Positions 15,797 to 24,673 of a DNA stretch of 64,000 bases are shown here, in pieces (the stretch's first letter is position 1; each line of letters opens with the position of its first letter). This stretch comes from an uncultured Erythrobacter sp. (lineage in GTDB: Bacteria > Pseudomonadota > Alphaproteobacteria > Sphingomonadales > Sphingomonadaceae): assembly GCA_937899785.1 (NCBI GenBank), contig CALCCG010000184.1, positions 36,458 through 100,457 of the forward strand, given 5' to 3'. The notes under the pieces are model-generated. The model did not search any database, was not told where the DNA came from, and saw only the letters and a list, made by a program, of their open reading frames with translations. Made by a program: the position numbers and the translations under genes.

Positions 15797-16903
15797 GTGA
15801 CCGAACCCGCTCCGAACGTTCTCTTTCTCCCGCAAGGTGGTTTGCGCGTGGGCGCGGACCAGGCCCCGCGCAGCGAAGCCGCCCGCCAGATCGCCACAGC
15901 GAACGGCGCCAGCGTCGAAGAGGCGATCGCCAACGCGGCCCGCTCCACCACAGTCGACTTTGACTATCTGCTGGCGCAGGCGCGGGTTGAAAGCGCCCTC
16001 AATCCCAGTGCACGCGCGCCAACCTCGAGCGCCAGCGGCCTCTACCAATTCATCGAGAGCACCTGGCTCGACACGATGAAACGCCACGGGGAACGCTTTG
16101 GCCTGGGCGATATCGCCGCGCAAATCCGCACCACCTCAAGCGGCAGCGCCTACGTCGCCGATCCCGCGCAGCGCGCAGCGATCCTCAATCTGCGCAACGA
16201 TCCGCAGATCGCCTCGCTGATGGCCGCCGGGCTCGCCGAAGACAATCGCAGCGCCCTGATGCCGGTGCTGGGCCGCCAGCCCGAAGCGGGCGAGTTGTAT
16301 CTCGCGCATTTCCTTGGCGCGGGGGGGGCGGGCCGGTTCCTGTCCGCCATGCAGTACGATCCCACGCAAAGCGCCGCCAGCCTGTTCCGCCGCCCCGCCG
16401 CTGCCAATCGCGCGGTGTTTTATGAACCCGGCGGCGCGCCGCGCAGCCTTGCGGGCGTGATGGACCATCTGGGCGCGAAGATCGCGCGCGCTATGGGACA
16501 GTCCGATTACGCCGGCTACGATATCGGCCTTTCGCCGGGGCCGGGCGGCTATAGGAGCGGCTACGGTCGCTCAACGGCGGCCTTTGGCGTGCCCTATCTT
16601 ATCACCGCCGAGGAAGTGTTCGGTCCGGGTCAACCCACTCCGCTGACCGGCGGAGGACGCGCGCAAAGCGCCACGCCGCGTATCCCCACCGCCAACACCT
16701 TGCCGCTGCCCGGCACCGACCCGAACGCCCCTGCGCCCGTCACAGCGCCCGTCACTGCACCCACCCAAAGCTCGGATGCGCGCTCCATGTCGAACCTCTT
16801 GGGTGCGACCTATGAAGCGAGCGGCGCGAACCAACTCGCCAGCCCCGACAGCGTCGAGCGCATCAAGCGCGCGTATGAGCGCCTGCGCGCTCTGGGCCTC
16901 TAA
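15797..16903 (+). CDS. Lytic transglycosylase (SLT domain), flagellum-associated
   Basis: Cleaves peptidoglycan glycan strands. From GTG 15797 the protein has 368 residues with an SLT domain at about 55-190: catalytic glutamate Glu65 in QARVESALNP, followed by SASGLYQFIESTWL and a later GAGGAGRFL segment; the C-terminal third is proline-rich and ends in a short helix. No signal peptide is seen after this start, so export by the flagellar apparatus or an unusual route is possible. First gene of the flhA-fliA operon (15-bp gap) under sigma-54. A natural partner for the muramidase-less FlgJ. Confidence 0.85.
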   Translation: MTEPAPNVLFLPQGGLRVGADQAPRSEAARQIATANGASVEEAIANAARSTTVDFDYLLAQARVESALNPSARAPTSSASGLYQFIESTWLDTMKRHGERFGLGDIAAQIRTTSSGSAYVADPAQRAAILNLRNDPQIASLMAAGLAEDNRSALMPVLGRQPEAGELYLAHFLGAGGAGRFLSAMQYDPTQSAASLFRRPAAANRAVFYEPGGAPRSLAGVMDHLGAKIARAMGQSDYAGYDIGLSPGPGGYRSGYGRSTAAFGVPYLITAEEVFGPGQPTPLTGGGRAQSATPRIPTANTLPLPGTDPNAPAPVTAPVTAPTQSSDARSMSNLLGATYEASGANQLASPDSVERIKRAYERLRALGL

Positions 16904-16917
16904 GAGAACCTCCCACG

Positions 16918-19080
16918 GTGAACGCACGCAACCCACAATCCTTGATCGAGCAGCTGCGCACCGCACCCGGAGCGATGGCGTTGCCTGCGGGCATCTTCGC
17001 GCTGTTCGCGTTGATGGTGCTCCCGATCCCGACGCTGATGCTCGACATGTTTTTCGTGCTCAACATCGCGATTGCCGTCGCCGTGCTGATGGTGGCGCTC
17101 AACGTGCGCACGCCGCTCGATTTCTCGGCCTTCCCGAGCGTGCTCCTATTCGCGACCCTGCTGCGCCTCGCGCTCAACGTTGCCTCAACCCGCGTTGTAC
17201 TGGTGAGCGGCCATGAAGGCGGCGCGGCGGCGGGCGAGATCATCGAGGCGTTTGGCGAATTCCTCGTTGGCGGCAATTTCGCGGTCGGCCTGTTCGTCTT
17301 CACCATCCTGTTGATCATCAACATGATCGTCATCACCAAGGGCGCGGGCCGCGTGTCGGAAGTGTCCGCGCGCTTTGTGCTCGACGCGCTTCCGGGCAAG
17401 CAGATGGCGATCGACGCCGATATCGCCGCCGGTCTGATCACCGCCGAAGAGGCGCGCGAACGGCGCAGTCAGGTGACCATCGAAGCCGACTTCTACGGAT
17501 CGATGGACGGCGCTTCGAAGTTTGTGAAGGGCGACGCGATCGCCGCGCTGCTGATTCTGGGCGTCAACGTGATTGCGGGTCTGGCGCTCGGCATGATCAG
17601 CCACGGGATGAGCGCGGGCGAGGCGGGAGAGCAATATATCACACTGGCGGTCGGCGACGCGCTGGTCGCGCAGGTCCCGGCCTTGCTGCTGTCGATCGCG
17701 GCCGCCGCGATTGTGACGCGGGTTTCGGACAAGCGCGACCTCACCGGGCAGATTGGCGGCCAATTCGCCGACACGCGCACCTGGGCCCCGGTGGGGGTGA
17801 TCCTGCTTGCCATCGGGCTGGTGCCCGCAATGCCGCAGATGATTTTCCTTCCCGCCGCGGCGATTGCGGGCGCGATCTGGTGGGCCGTGCGCCGCGAGGC
17901 CGCCAAGCCCGTGGCCCAGGACACGCCCGCCGAAGACGGCCCGGCGCCCGACCAGATCGAGCTTGCCGATGTGTCGGACCAGACACTCGTCACCATCGAA
18001 TTGGGATACGCGCTAGTCCATCTCGTCGATAAGGACGCGGGCTCGCCGCTGCTGACCCGGATCACCGGCATCCGCAAGCAACTTTCGCGGGAGCTGGGCT
18101 TTGTCCTGCCGCAATTCCGCATTCGCGATTCGCTTGATGCGGGCGCGCAGGATTACGCGGTGCAGCTGGGCGGTGTCACCATTGCCGCCGGATCGGTGCG
18201 TCCTGGCAAATTGCTATCGATCGACACCGGCGATGTGCGCGCCGCCCCGCCTTACACAAAGCTCGGCATCAACGGAGAGACCACGCGCGATCCCAGCTTT
18301 GATTGCCCCGCTGTGTGGATCGATCCCGCCGCGCGCGACCACGCGGTCGCCGAAGGGTTCATGGCGGTCGACCCCAGCACCGTGATCGCCACCCATGCCA
18401 ATCAAGCGTTGCTCGCGCAGGCCGACGACCTGCTCGGTCCGGAAGAAGTGCGCGAACTGATCGACGCGCTCAAGGAAAGCGCGCCCGCTCTGGTCGAAGC
18501 GGTGCACCCCGACCCGCTCAACCTGGCCGCGCTCACGCGCGTTCTGCGCGCTTTGATCGCCGATGGAATTGGCTTGGCGCACCCGCAGCCGCTGTTCACC
18601 AGCCTCGCTATCGCGCTGCAGAAATCGGAGGAGTTCGACACGCTGATCGACACCGTGCGCGCAGATCTGGGCGCGCGGCTGATCGCGCGCATTTGCGACC
18701 CCGGTGAAGCGCTTAGAGTGGTGACGCTCGATGCCAATCTCGAAGGCGCGATTTTAGGCGGGGTGAGCGATCCCGCCACCGGCCAACCGCTGGTCGAGCC
18801 CGATTGCGGCGCGATGATCGTCGATCAGGTGAACGCCATAATTTCCGAGATAAACGCGCCGGTGGCGCTGATTGTTCAGCCGCCAGTGCGCCGCGCCTTG
18901 GCGCGCCTGCTGAAACAGCGTGCGTCGCGCTGCGCCGTGCTTTCGATCAACGAACTGCCCGCCACGCAGGCCGTTGATGTGGTGGGCCTGATCGGCGGTG
19001 ACACCGCGCCCATTGCCCAAGCCGCGCTCCCAGCCGCGCCCGAGCCGCCCAATCCCCAAGCCCCGCCGATCGCCGCATGA
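16918..19080 (+). CDS. flhA: Flagellar type III export apparatus protein FlhA
   Basis: Core membrane component and cytoplasmic ring of the flagellar export gate. 720 residues from GTG 16918: about eight membrane helices in residues 20-325 with the conserved cytoplasmic loop RLALNVASTRVVL, GFLVLDALPGKQMAIDAD-like block (seen as RFVLDALPGKQMAIDADIAA) and a soluble C-terminal domain from about 345. Length is normal. The fliA start overlaps its stop by 4 bp. Confidence 0.96.
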   Translation: MNARNPQSLIEQLRTAPGAMALPAGIFALFALMVLPIPTLMLDMFFVLNIAIAVAVLMVALNVRTPLDFSAFPSVLLFATLLRLALNVASTRVVLVSGHEGGAAAGEIIEAFGEFLVGGNFAVGLFVFTILLIINMIVITKGAGRVSEVSARFVLDALPGKQMAIDADIAAGLITAEEARERRSQVTIEADFYGSMDGASKFVKGDAIAALLILGVNVIAGLALGMISHGMSAGEAGEQYITLAVGDALVAQVPALLLSIAAAAIVTRVSDKRDLTGQIGGQFADTRTWAPVGVILLAIGLVPAMPQMIFLPAAAIAGAIWWAVRREAAKPVAQDTPAEDGPAPDQIELADVSDQTLVTIELGYALVHLVDKDAGSPLLTRITGIRKQLSRELGFVLPQFRIRDSLDAGAQDYAVQLGGVTIAAGSVRPGKLLSIDTGDVRAAPPYTKLGINGETTRDPSFDCPAVWIDPAARDHAVAEGFMAVDPSTVIATHANQALLAQADDLLGPEEVRELIDALKESAPALVEAVHPDPLNLAALTRVLRALIADGIGLAHPQPLFTSLAIALQKSEEFDTLIDTVRADLGARLIARICDPGEALRVVTLDANLEGAILGGVSDPATGQPLVEPDCGAMIVDQVNAIISEINAPVALIVQPPVRRALARLLKQRASRCAVLSINELPATQAVDVVGLIGGDTAPIAQAALPAAPEPPNPQAPPIAA

Positions 19081-19799
19081 AGCACGACCCCGCCTCTTTC
19101 GCTGGCGCCTATGGCCACGCCGAGCGCGATGTGGTGGAGGACCGCGTCCGCCGCTTCCTCCCGCTGGTTCGCCGCACCGCCTGGCACGTCTATGGCATGG
19201 GCCGTGAGGGGTTGGAGGTAGAAGACCTCATCCAGACCGGCATCCTCGCTTTGACCGAATGCGCCCAAAAGCATTCCGGCCCGACCGAAGACGGGTTCGC
19301 CGCCTACGCCAAGATCCGGGTGCGCGGGGCGATGCTCGATCAGATCCGCCGCTTGCTCCACGACAGCCGCACCGCACGCAAGAAACGCGCCGCCTACGAC
19401 AAGGCCATCGACGCCTGGCGCGCGCAGCACGGGCGCGAACCCAGCCGCGGCGAAATCGCCCGCGCCATGGGGATTAGCGACGGCGAATTGCTCGAGATTG
19501 AAGCCTCAGCGATCACCGTCACCTCAATCACCGAGGAATATGACGAAACCAGCACCGCCTTTGCCGCCGAGGGCCCCGATCCTTTCGAAGCGCTCAGCGA
19601 GATGGAGGATCGCGAAAGGCTGGTCTCAGCGATGCACAATCTGCCCCAGCGCCTGATGCTGGTCTTGCAGCTGTTCTATGTTGAGGAATTGAACCTCACC
19701 GAGATCGCCGGCGTGCTCGAAGTCAGCGTACCGCGCGTCCACCAGCTGCGCGCGAAAGCGTTGGGCGAGCTCAAAAAGCTGATGGAGGCGGATGGCTGA
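19077..19799 (+). CDS. fliA: Flagellar sigma factor FliA (sigma-28)
   Basis: Directs late flagellar promoters; target of FlgM. 240 residues with region 2 (EDLIQTGILALTECAQKH, AAYAKIRVRGAMLDQIRR), a region 3 segment (HGREPSRGEIARAMGIS) and region 4 helix-turn-helix (LNLTEIAGVLEVSVPRVHQL). ATG overlaps the flhA stop, so it is made from the same sigma-54-driven message, placing sigma-28 below sigma-54 in the hierarchy. No flagellin gene is in the window. Confidence 0.95.
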   Translation: MKHDPASFAGAYGHAERDVVEDRVRRFLPLVRRTAWHVYGMGREGLEVEDLIQTGILALTECAQKHSGPTEDGFAAYAKIRVRGAMLDQIRRLLHDSRTARKKRAAYDKAIDAWRAQHGREPSRGEIARAMGISDGELLEIEASAITVTSITEEYDETSTAFAAEGPDPFEALSEMEDRERLVSAMHNLPQRLMLVLQLFYVEELNLTEIAGVLEVSVPRVHQLRAKALGELKKLMEADG

Positions 19800-19813
19800 C
19801 GCGGGGCGGCGAT

Positions 19814-19841
19814 TTGACAAGCTCGCGCTATCCCCTAGCGT
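19814..19841 (+). promoter_or_regulatory. Possible sigma-70-type promoter of the APC permease
   Basis: A perfect TTGACA at 19814-19819 is followed 16 bp later by TAGCGT at 19836-19841, a weak -10. It lies about 50 bp before the AAGGGGGA ribosome-site-like stretch of the permease gene. Only the -35 half is convincing. Confidence 0.35.
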
Positions 19842-19875
19842 CTCGTCCGGGGCACAGTGCTAAGGGGGACATCAT

Positions 19876-21213
19876 ATCGCGTATGATATCAAACCGCCGC
19901 GCGTCGTAGGGTTAGGCGGAACCATCCTGACCAGTCTGAACGGCGTCGTGGGTTCCGGTATTTTCGCCTTGCCAGCGTTGCTGTTTGCTGCGGCTGGAAC
20001 GTTCTCTCCTATAGCGATCCTCATCTTTGCCTGCCTCTATGGAAGCGTTCTTGCGGTGATCGCCAAGCTTTCAACTGTTTTCAGGCAGTCGGGCGGCGGC
20101 CAACTCTACGCTGAGCACGCCTTCGGCCCGGCTGTGGGTTTTCAGGTCGGATGGTTCTCTATGGCGGTGAACATGGCTGGCGCGGCGGCCAATTTTCACG
20201 TCCTGATATCCTACCTTGCGGCGATTTTCCCGTTCTTCGACGACCCTGTGATCCGGCTGACCACGATCGCGCTGCTGATAGCGGTCTTTGCGACAATCAG
20301 CGTAAGCGGAGCCGCGCGCTCGGTCGGAGCGATTGCCGTGGGGACTGTGCTCAAACTGTCGCCGATACTTTTGCTGATCGTCGTTGGTTTCGCGCAGAAC
20401 GGTTTGCCGACCGACATCACCTTGCCGACATTCAGCGAGTTCGAATCCATCGCCCTGCTGTTGGCGTTTGCCTTTTCCGGTTGCGACGTAGCGGTTTACG
20501 CAGCCGGTGAAACAAAGAACCCGCGCAAGACCATGATGCGCGCCTTGTTCACGAACCTTGCAGGCGTCGCTTTGTTCTACGCGCTTGTTCAACTGGCCTA
20601 CTCGGCGACCGCACCAGATCCTTCACAGGTCGATATTCCGCTTGCGGCCATGGGGGAGAAATTGCTTGGTCCAACCGGCAGCTTGCTGGTCAGTCTGGCA
20701 GCGATCTTTTCGATTGCGACCTTTCAGATCAACGTGTTCTTTCTGGTCCCTCGCCTTGCCTATGGAATGGGCCGGCGAGGCTTGTTGCCGCACATCTTCG
20801 CCTATGTCTCCCCGCGCTTCAAATCGCCGGTGGTGGCGATTGCCAGCTTTGCGGGATTTGTGGGAGCCTTGGCGCTTTCGGGAACGTTTGAAATTCTGGC
20901 CGTGCTCGTAGTCAGTGTCGAACAATTGGGATTTTTGGCTGTGATCGGCGCTCTTATTGTGATGTGGCGACGCGGGGATGCCGGGCTGCGTCAGAGCATG
21001 GGCGCGCGCTGGTTGATCATCATACCGGTCGCTCTGGGATACATCGCTTGGCTGATGTCACAGCTCTCCCCAATATCGCTGCGTTACATGGTGATTATGG
21101 TGGGCATGGGGGTCGCTCTCTACACGCTTTCGCGCGGCTCGGCGGTCAGGCAGGAAGAGATCGAGCTGCCGGAAATGCGCGACGAGGTCGCGGCCGGAGA
21201 AAGTCGCGGCTGA
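19876..21213 (+). CDS. APC-family amino acid permease, start codon unclear
   Basis: Inner-membrane transporter with about 12 helices, of the amino acid-polyamine-organocation family (substrate unknown). The first helix holds the family motif GVVGSGIFALPALLF. The conserved N-terminus (KPPRVVGLGGTILTSLNG) is encoded in frame from about 19891, but no ATG, GTG or TTG lies in frame between the stop at 19861 and GTG 19948, which would cut the first helix. An ATC at 19876 sits 7 nt after a GGGGGA site; an ATG at 19883 is in another frame. Either a near-cognate start or a small indel is implied. Confidence 0.75.
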   Translation: MAYDIKPPRVVGLGGTILTSLNGVVGSGIFALPALLFAAAGTFSPIAILIFACLYGSVLAVIAKLSTVFRQSGGGQLYAEHAFGPAVGFQVGWFSMAVNMAGAAANFHVLISYLAAIFPFFDDPVIRLTTIALLIAVFATISVSGAARSVGAIAVGTVLKLSPILLLIVVGFAQNGLPTDITLPTFSEFESIALLLAFAFSGCDVAVYAAGETKNPRKTMMRALFTNLAGVALFYALVQLAYSATAPDPSQVDIPLAAMGEKLLGPTGSLLVSLAAIFSIATFQINVFFLVPRLAYGMGRRGLLPHIFAYVSPRFKSPVVAIASFAGFVGALALSGTFEILAVLVVSVEQLGFLAVIGALIVMWRRGDAGLRQSMGARWLIIIPVALGYIAWLMSQLSPISLRYMVIMVGMGVALYTLSRGSAVRQEEIELPEMRDEVAAGESRG

Positions 21214-21216
21214 AAC

Positions 21217-21252
21217 AAGAAGGGCCGGAACGCATGCGTTCCGGCCCTTCTT
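21217..21252. terminator. Bidirectional terminator, perfect 36-bp palindrome
   Basis: AAGAAGGGCCGGAACGCA followed directly by its exact reverse complement, an 18-bp stem with A-rich 5' and T-rich 3' ends. It lies 4 bp after the permease stop and 25 bp from the stop of the convergent aldehyde dehydrogenase gene, so it serves both. Confidence 0.9.
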
Positions 21253-21277
21253 GACGATTGCGCGGGTGATCGCAGCG

Positions 21278-22705
21278 CTAGGCGACGACGTTGTCTTTCT
21301 TGACCGTGATCACCTGAGGGTAGGTGAACTCTTTGAGGCCTTCCTTGCCGTATTCCGCGCCAAAGCCCGATTGTTTGTGGCCGCCAAACGGCGCGAAGGG
21401 CGACAGGTGCATGAATTCGTTGATCCACACCGTGCCCGTTTCCAGTTTTTCCGCGATCTCAACACCCTTTTCCGGGTCGCCCGTCCACACCGCACCGGCA
21501 AGGCCGTATTCGGAAGCGTTGGCGCGCTCAATCACTTCGTCCTCGCTTGAGAACTTCATCAGCGGCATGACCGGACCAAACTGTTCCTCGGCCACAATCC
21601 GCGCGTCTTCGGGCGGGTTGTCGAGGATGGTCAGCGGCACAAAATAGCCGGTGCCCGACGGATCGGTGTCGCCGCCGGTGAGGAACTTGTAGCCGTTATC
21701 CTTGGCGTCCTCGATCAGTTCGAGCACGCGCTCATACTGCTTTTTGTTCTGGATCGGGCCAACGCCGGTGCCTTGCTCTGAGCCATCGCCCACGACGACG
21801 GTCTTGGCGTAATCGGCGATAGCGGCCGAAAGCTCGTCATAGATGTCTTCGTGGATATAGACGCGCTTGGCGGCGATGCAGACCTGGCCCGCGTTCATGA
21901 AGCTCGACCAGAACAGCTGCTGCGCAACCTTGGCCGGGTCCGCATCGGGCAGTACGATCGAAGCGTCGTTGCCGCCCAGTTCGAGCGTGATGCGCTTAAG
22001 ATCCGCGCTCGCGCCTTCCATGATCTTCTTGCCGGTCGCGGTTGATCCAGTGAAGGTGATCTTGTCGATATCCGCATGGCCGGTGATGAGCGGGCCAAGG
22101 CTGTCTTCGCCGGTGATGATGTTGACGGTTCCCGCGGGCACCTTGTCGGCGATCAGTTCAGCGATTTTCAGCGTCGTCAGCGGGGTAAAGGGCGAGGGCT
22201 TGAGGACGATCGTGCAACCGCTCATCAGCGCGGGGATGATCTTCTGGATCGCCATCGAAACGGGGAAGTTCCACGGAACGATGCCGCCGACAACGCCCAC
22301 CGGAACGCGGCGATGGCGATGATGGCGCGTGTCATCGTCCTGAATGATCTCGTCGTCGAGCTGCAGCGTCGATTGCGCTTTGGCAAGGCCCGCCGCGCCG
22401 AAAATTTCGCCCTTTGCCTGGGCATGCGGTTTGCCCTGCTCGGTGGTGAGCAAGCGGTACAGGTCCTGGCCGTTTTCCTTAATCGCGCCCGCAATCGCGA
22501 GGCACGCAGCCTGGCGCTCTTCAAAGGTGGAATTCTTCCACGTCTTGAACGCCGCGCGCGCGGAGGCGACGGCTTGATCAAGCTCCGCGGCGCCGCAGGC
22601 GGGAACCTGGCCCACAACCTCTTCGGTCGCGGGATTGAGCACGTCGAGCCATTCGCTCGTCTCGATCATTTCGCCGTTGACGAGGTGTTTGTACTGGGGG
22701 ACCAT
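21278..22705 (-). CDS. NAD(P)+-dependent aldehyde dehydrogenase
   Basis: Oxidises an aldehyde to the acid; 475 residues of the classical ALDH superfamily. PWNFPVSM at 144-151 binds cofactor, FTGSTATGK at 218-226 is the Rossmann segment, Glu242 (LELGGND) the general base, and Cys276 (NAGQVC) the nucleophile. Similar to gamma-aminobutyraldehyde/succinate-semialdehyde-type enzymes, but the substrate cannot be fixed. Monocistronic, with an AGAGAGGA ribosome site. Confidence 0.93.
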   Translation of the reverse strand: MVPQYKHLVNGEMIETSEWLDVLNPATEEVVGQVPACGAAELDQAVASARAAFKTWKNSTFEERQAACLAIAGAIKENGQDLYRLLTTEQGKPHAQAKGEIFGAAGLAKAQSTLQLDDEIIQDDDTRHHRHRRVPVGVVGGIVPWNFPVSMAIQKIIPALMSGCTIVLKPSPFTPLTTLKIAELIADKVPAGTVNIITGEDSLGPLITGHADIDKITFTGSTATGKKIMEGASADLKRITLELGGNDASIVLPDADPAKVAQQLFWSSFMNAGQVCIAAKRVYIHEDIYDELSAAIADYAKTVVVGDGSEQGTGVGPIQNKKQYERVLELIEDAKDNGYKFLTGGDTDPSGTGYFVPLTILDNPPEDARIVAEEQFGPVMPLMKFSSEDEVIERANASEYGLAGAVWTGDPEKGVEIAEKLETGTVWINEFMHLSPFAPFGGHKQSGFGAEYGKEGLKEFTYPQVITVKKDNVVA

Positions 22706-22840
22706 GGGGGGTGTCCTCTCTCGTCCGATGGGGGTGCCTCTCTGGACTCGAACATAGGCGCGGTGTGTTGCATTTCAAAACGTAATCTCATTGCGCCGCT
22801 TGGTCGCCGCATTATAGCCCCCGTATCAAAGGAGAGAATG

Positions 22841-23554
22841 ATGTCTCAGACCCCCGACTTCCTCGTGTACGGTTCGCCCGTTTCCCCTTTCGTGCGCAAG
22901 GTTCTTGCCTGCGCGATCGAGAAAGGGGCCGGTTTCGACCTTGAGCCCATGAACATCATGGATCCGCCCGACTACTTCGCGATCCTTTCTCCGATGAAGC
23001 GCATTCCGATCCTGCGCGACCGTTCCATCGCGCCCGAAGGCGATCACGCGAACGCCCAGGGCACCATCGCCGATTCGTCCGCGATCTGCGGCTACATCGA
23101 CAAGAAACACCCGCAGCCAGGGCTCTATCCGGCGCAGGCCTTTGCGCATGGTCGGGCGCTTTTCTTCGAGGAATACGCCGACACCGTGCTCGCCCCGGCT
23201 GCGGGTTTAGGAATCTTCCGTCCGATCTTTTTCGCGATCGCACAGGGTAAGGAGCCCGATTTCAGCAGCGCCAGAAACGCGTGGGCCGAGAATATGCCCA
23301 CCGTCCTCAATTACCTTGAGGGCGCCTTGGGAGACGCGGACTATTTCGCAGGCGACGCGCTGAGCATCGCCGACATCGCCATCACCTGCTGCTTCATGCA
23401 GGTCGAGCTTGTGGCCAAGGCCCCGCTTGACGCCTGGCCCGCCTTGAAAGCCCACCACGAACGCATGAACGCCCGCCCGTCCATCGCAGGGCCTTTCGCG
23501 CAAGCGGCGAGCTTTGTCCGCAAAGCCTTGCCCGAGCCGTTTGACCTGACCTAA
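22841..23554 (+). CDS. Glutathione S-transferase family protein
   Basis: 237 residues: an N-terminal thioredoxin-fold domain (FLVYGSPVSPFVRKVLACAI) with the cis-Pro region MKRIPILRD and the ADSSAICGYIDKK glutathione-binding segment, then an all-helical C-terminal domain (ALSIADIAITCCFMQVEL). ATG 22841 is 6 nt after GGAG; ATG 22838 directly before it is an alternative. Divergent from the aldehyde dehydrogenase gene, sharing a 135-bp intergenic region. Confidence 0.9.
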   Translation: MSQTPDFLVYGSPVSPFVRKVLACAIEKGAGFDLEPMNIMDPPDYFAILSPMKRIPILRDRSIAPEGDHANAQGTIADSSAICGYIDKKHPQPGLYPAQAFAHGRALFFEEYADTVLAPAAGLGIFRPIFFAIAQGKEPDFSSARNAWAENMPTVLNYLEGALGDADYFAGDALSIADIAITCCFMQVELVAKAPLDAWPALKAHHERMNARPSIAGPFAQAASFVRKALPEPFDLT

Positions 23555-23601
23555 GGCACTCGCCGCACAGGCAAGCGAAAAAGGCGAGCGAAGACACAAA
23601 T

Positions 23602-24474
23602 ATGGCCAGCGAATGGTGCATTGGGATCATCGGGGGATCGGGGCTCTACGAGATTGAGGGCCTTGAAGACGCGCAATGGATTGCGATCGAAACGCCTTGG
23701 GGCGAGCCTTCGGATGAAATCCTGTGCGGTACGCTGGCCGGGGTGAAAGTGCGGTTTTTGCCGCGCCATGGCCGAGGCCACCCCATCTCTCCGACCGAGC
23801 TCAACGCGCGCGCCAATATTGACGCGCTCAAACGCGCTGGCTGCACCGATATCGTCGCGATCTCCGCTGTCGGCTCTTTGCGCGAGGAGCTGGAGCCCGG
23901 GCGCTTTGCGCTGGTTGACCAGTTCATCGACCGGACCTTTGCGAGGGCCTCAACCTATTTCACCAACGGCTTTGTCGCGCATGTCTCTATGGCGGATCCC
24001 ACATGCGAGCGGCTGTCCGAGCTGTGCGCCAAAGCGCTCACCGCGTGTGAAGGCAAGGTCGCCGTGGGCGCGACCTATCTCGCCATGGAAGGCCCGCAAT
24101 TCTCAACCCGCGCCGAAAGCCGGATGTATCGCCAATGGGGCGCCGACATTATCGGCATGACGGGCCTGCCCGAAGCCAAGCTCGCGCGCGAGGCGGAGCT
24201 GCCTTACGCGCTGGTCGGGATGGTGACCGATTACGATTGCTGGCGCGAAGATGATGCGGTGGATGTTACCGAAGTGGTCGCGCAAATGCAGGAAAACGGC
24301 GCGCTGGCCCGCGCGATGGTCGTGAAGCTGATTGAAAGCTTGCCCAAGAGGCGCAAAGCCTCGCCGATTGACACCGTGCTCGACGCCGCCGTCATAACCG
24401 CTCCTGAAGAGCAGGACCCCGAAGTGGTAGCCAAGCTTGATGCGGTGGGCAAACGCCTGTTCGCCAAGAAGTGA
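23602..24474 (+). CDS. mtnP: S-methyl-5'-thioadenosine phosphorylase
   Basis: Splits methylthioadenosine into adenine and methylthioribose 1-phosphate (methionine salvage, polyamine pathways). 290 residues with IIGGSGLYEI, the phosphate-binding PRHGRGH, the NIDALKRAGC and AISAVGSLRE blocks, MEGPQFSTRAES and the MTGLPEAKLARE specificity region with TDYDCW, all typical of MTA phosphorylases rather than purine nucleoside phosphorylase. No other salvage genes adjoin it. Confidence 0.93.
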   Translation: MASEWCIGIIGGSGLYEIEGLEDAQWIAIETPWGEPSDEILCGTLAGVKVRFLPRHGRGHPISPTELNARANIDALKRAGCTDIVAISAVGSLREELEPGRFALVDQFIDRTFARASTYFTNGFVAHVSMADPTCERLSELCAKALTACEGKVAVGATYLAMEGPQFSTRAESRMYRQWGADIIGMTGLPEAKLAREAELPYALVGMVTDYDCWREDDAVDVTEVVAQMQENGALARAMVVKLIESLPKRRKASPIDTVLDAAVITAPEEQDPEVVAKLDAVGKRLFAKK

Positions 24475-24673
24475 GGTGGCCGTTGATCGGCTTGGGGAGG
24501 TGCCTGCCGTAGGCACTCGCCCGGTTGTCGAAGGGTTTTAGATCGTCTGCTGCTGCGGGCGGCAAGGACAGCAGAAATGGCCGGTATTTGAGGTGAAAGC
24601 GGTCGCTGAAATGGAACCACAAACTGGCAAATGATACTACGGCAGCGTTTGCAAAAGCCGATCGGGAGGCTCT
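24475..24673. other. Non-coding gap after mtnP
   Basis: A small stem (GTGCCT-GCCGT-AGGCAC) at 24500-24516 without a T-run is the only structure seen. The last 15 bases hold the GGGAGG ribosome site of the methyltransferase gene. Base composition shifts toward A/T along this gap. Confidence 0.4.
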
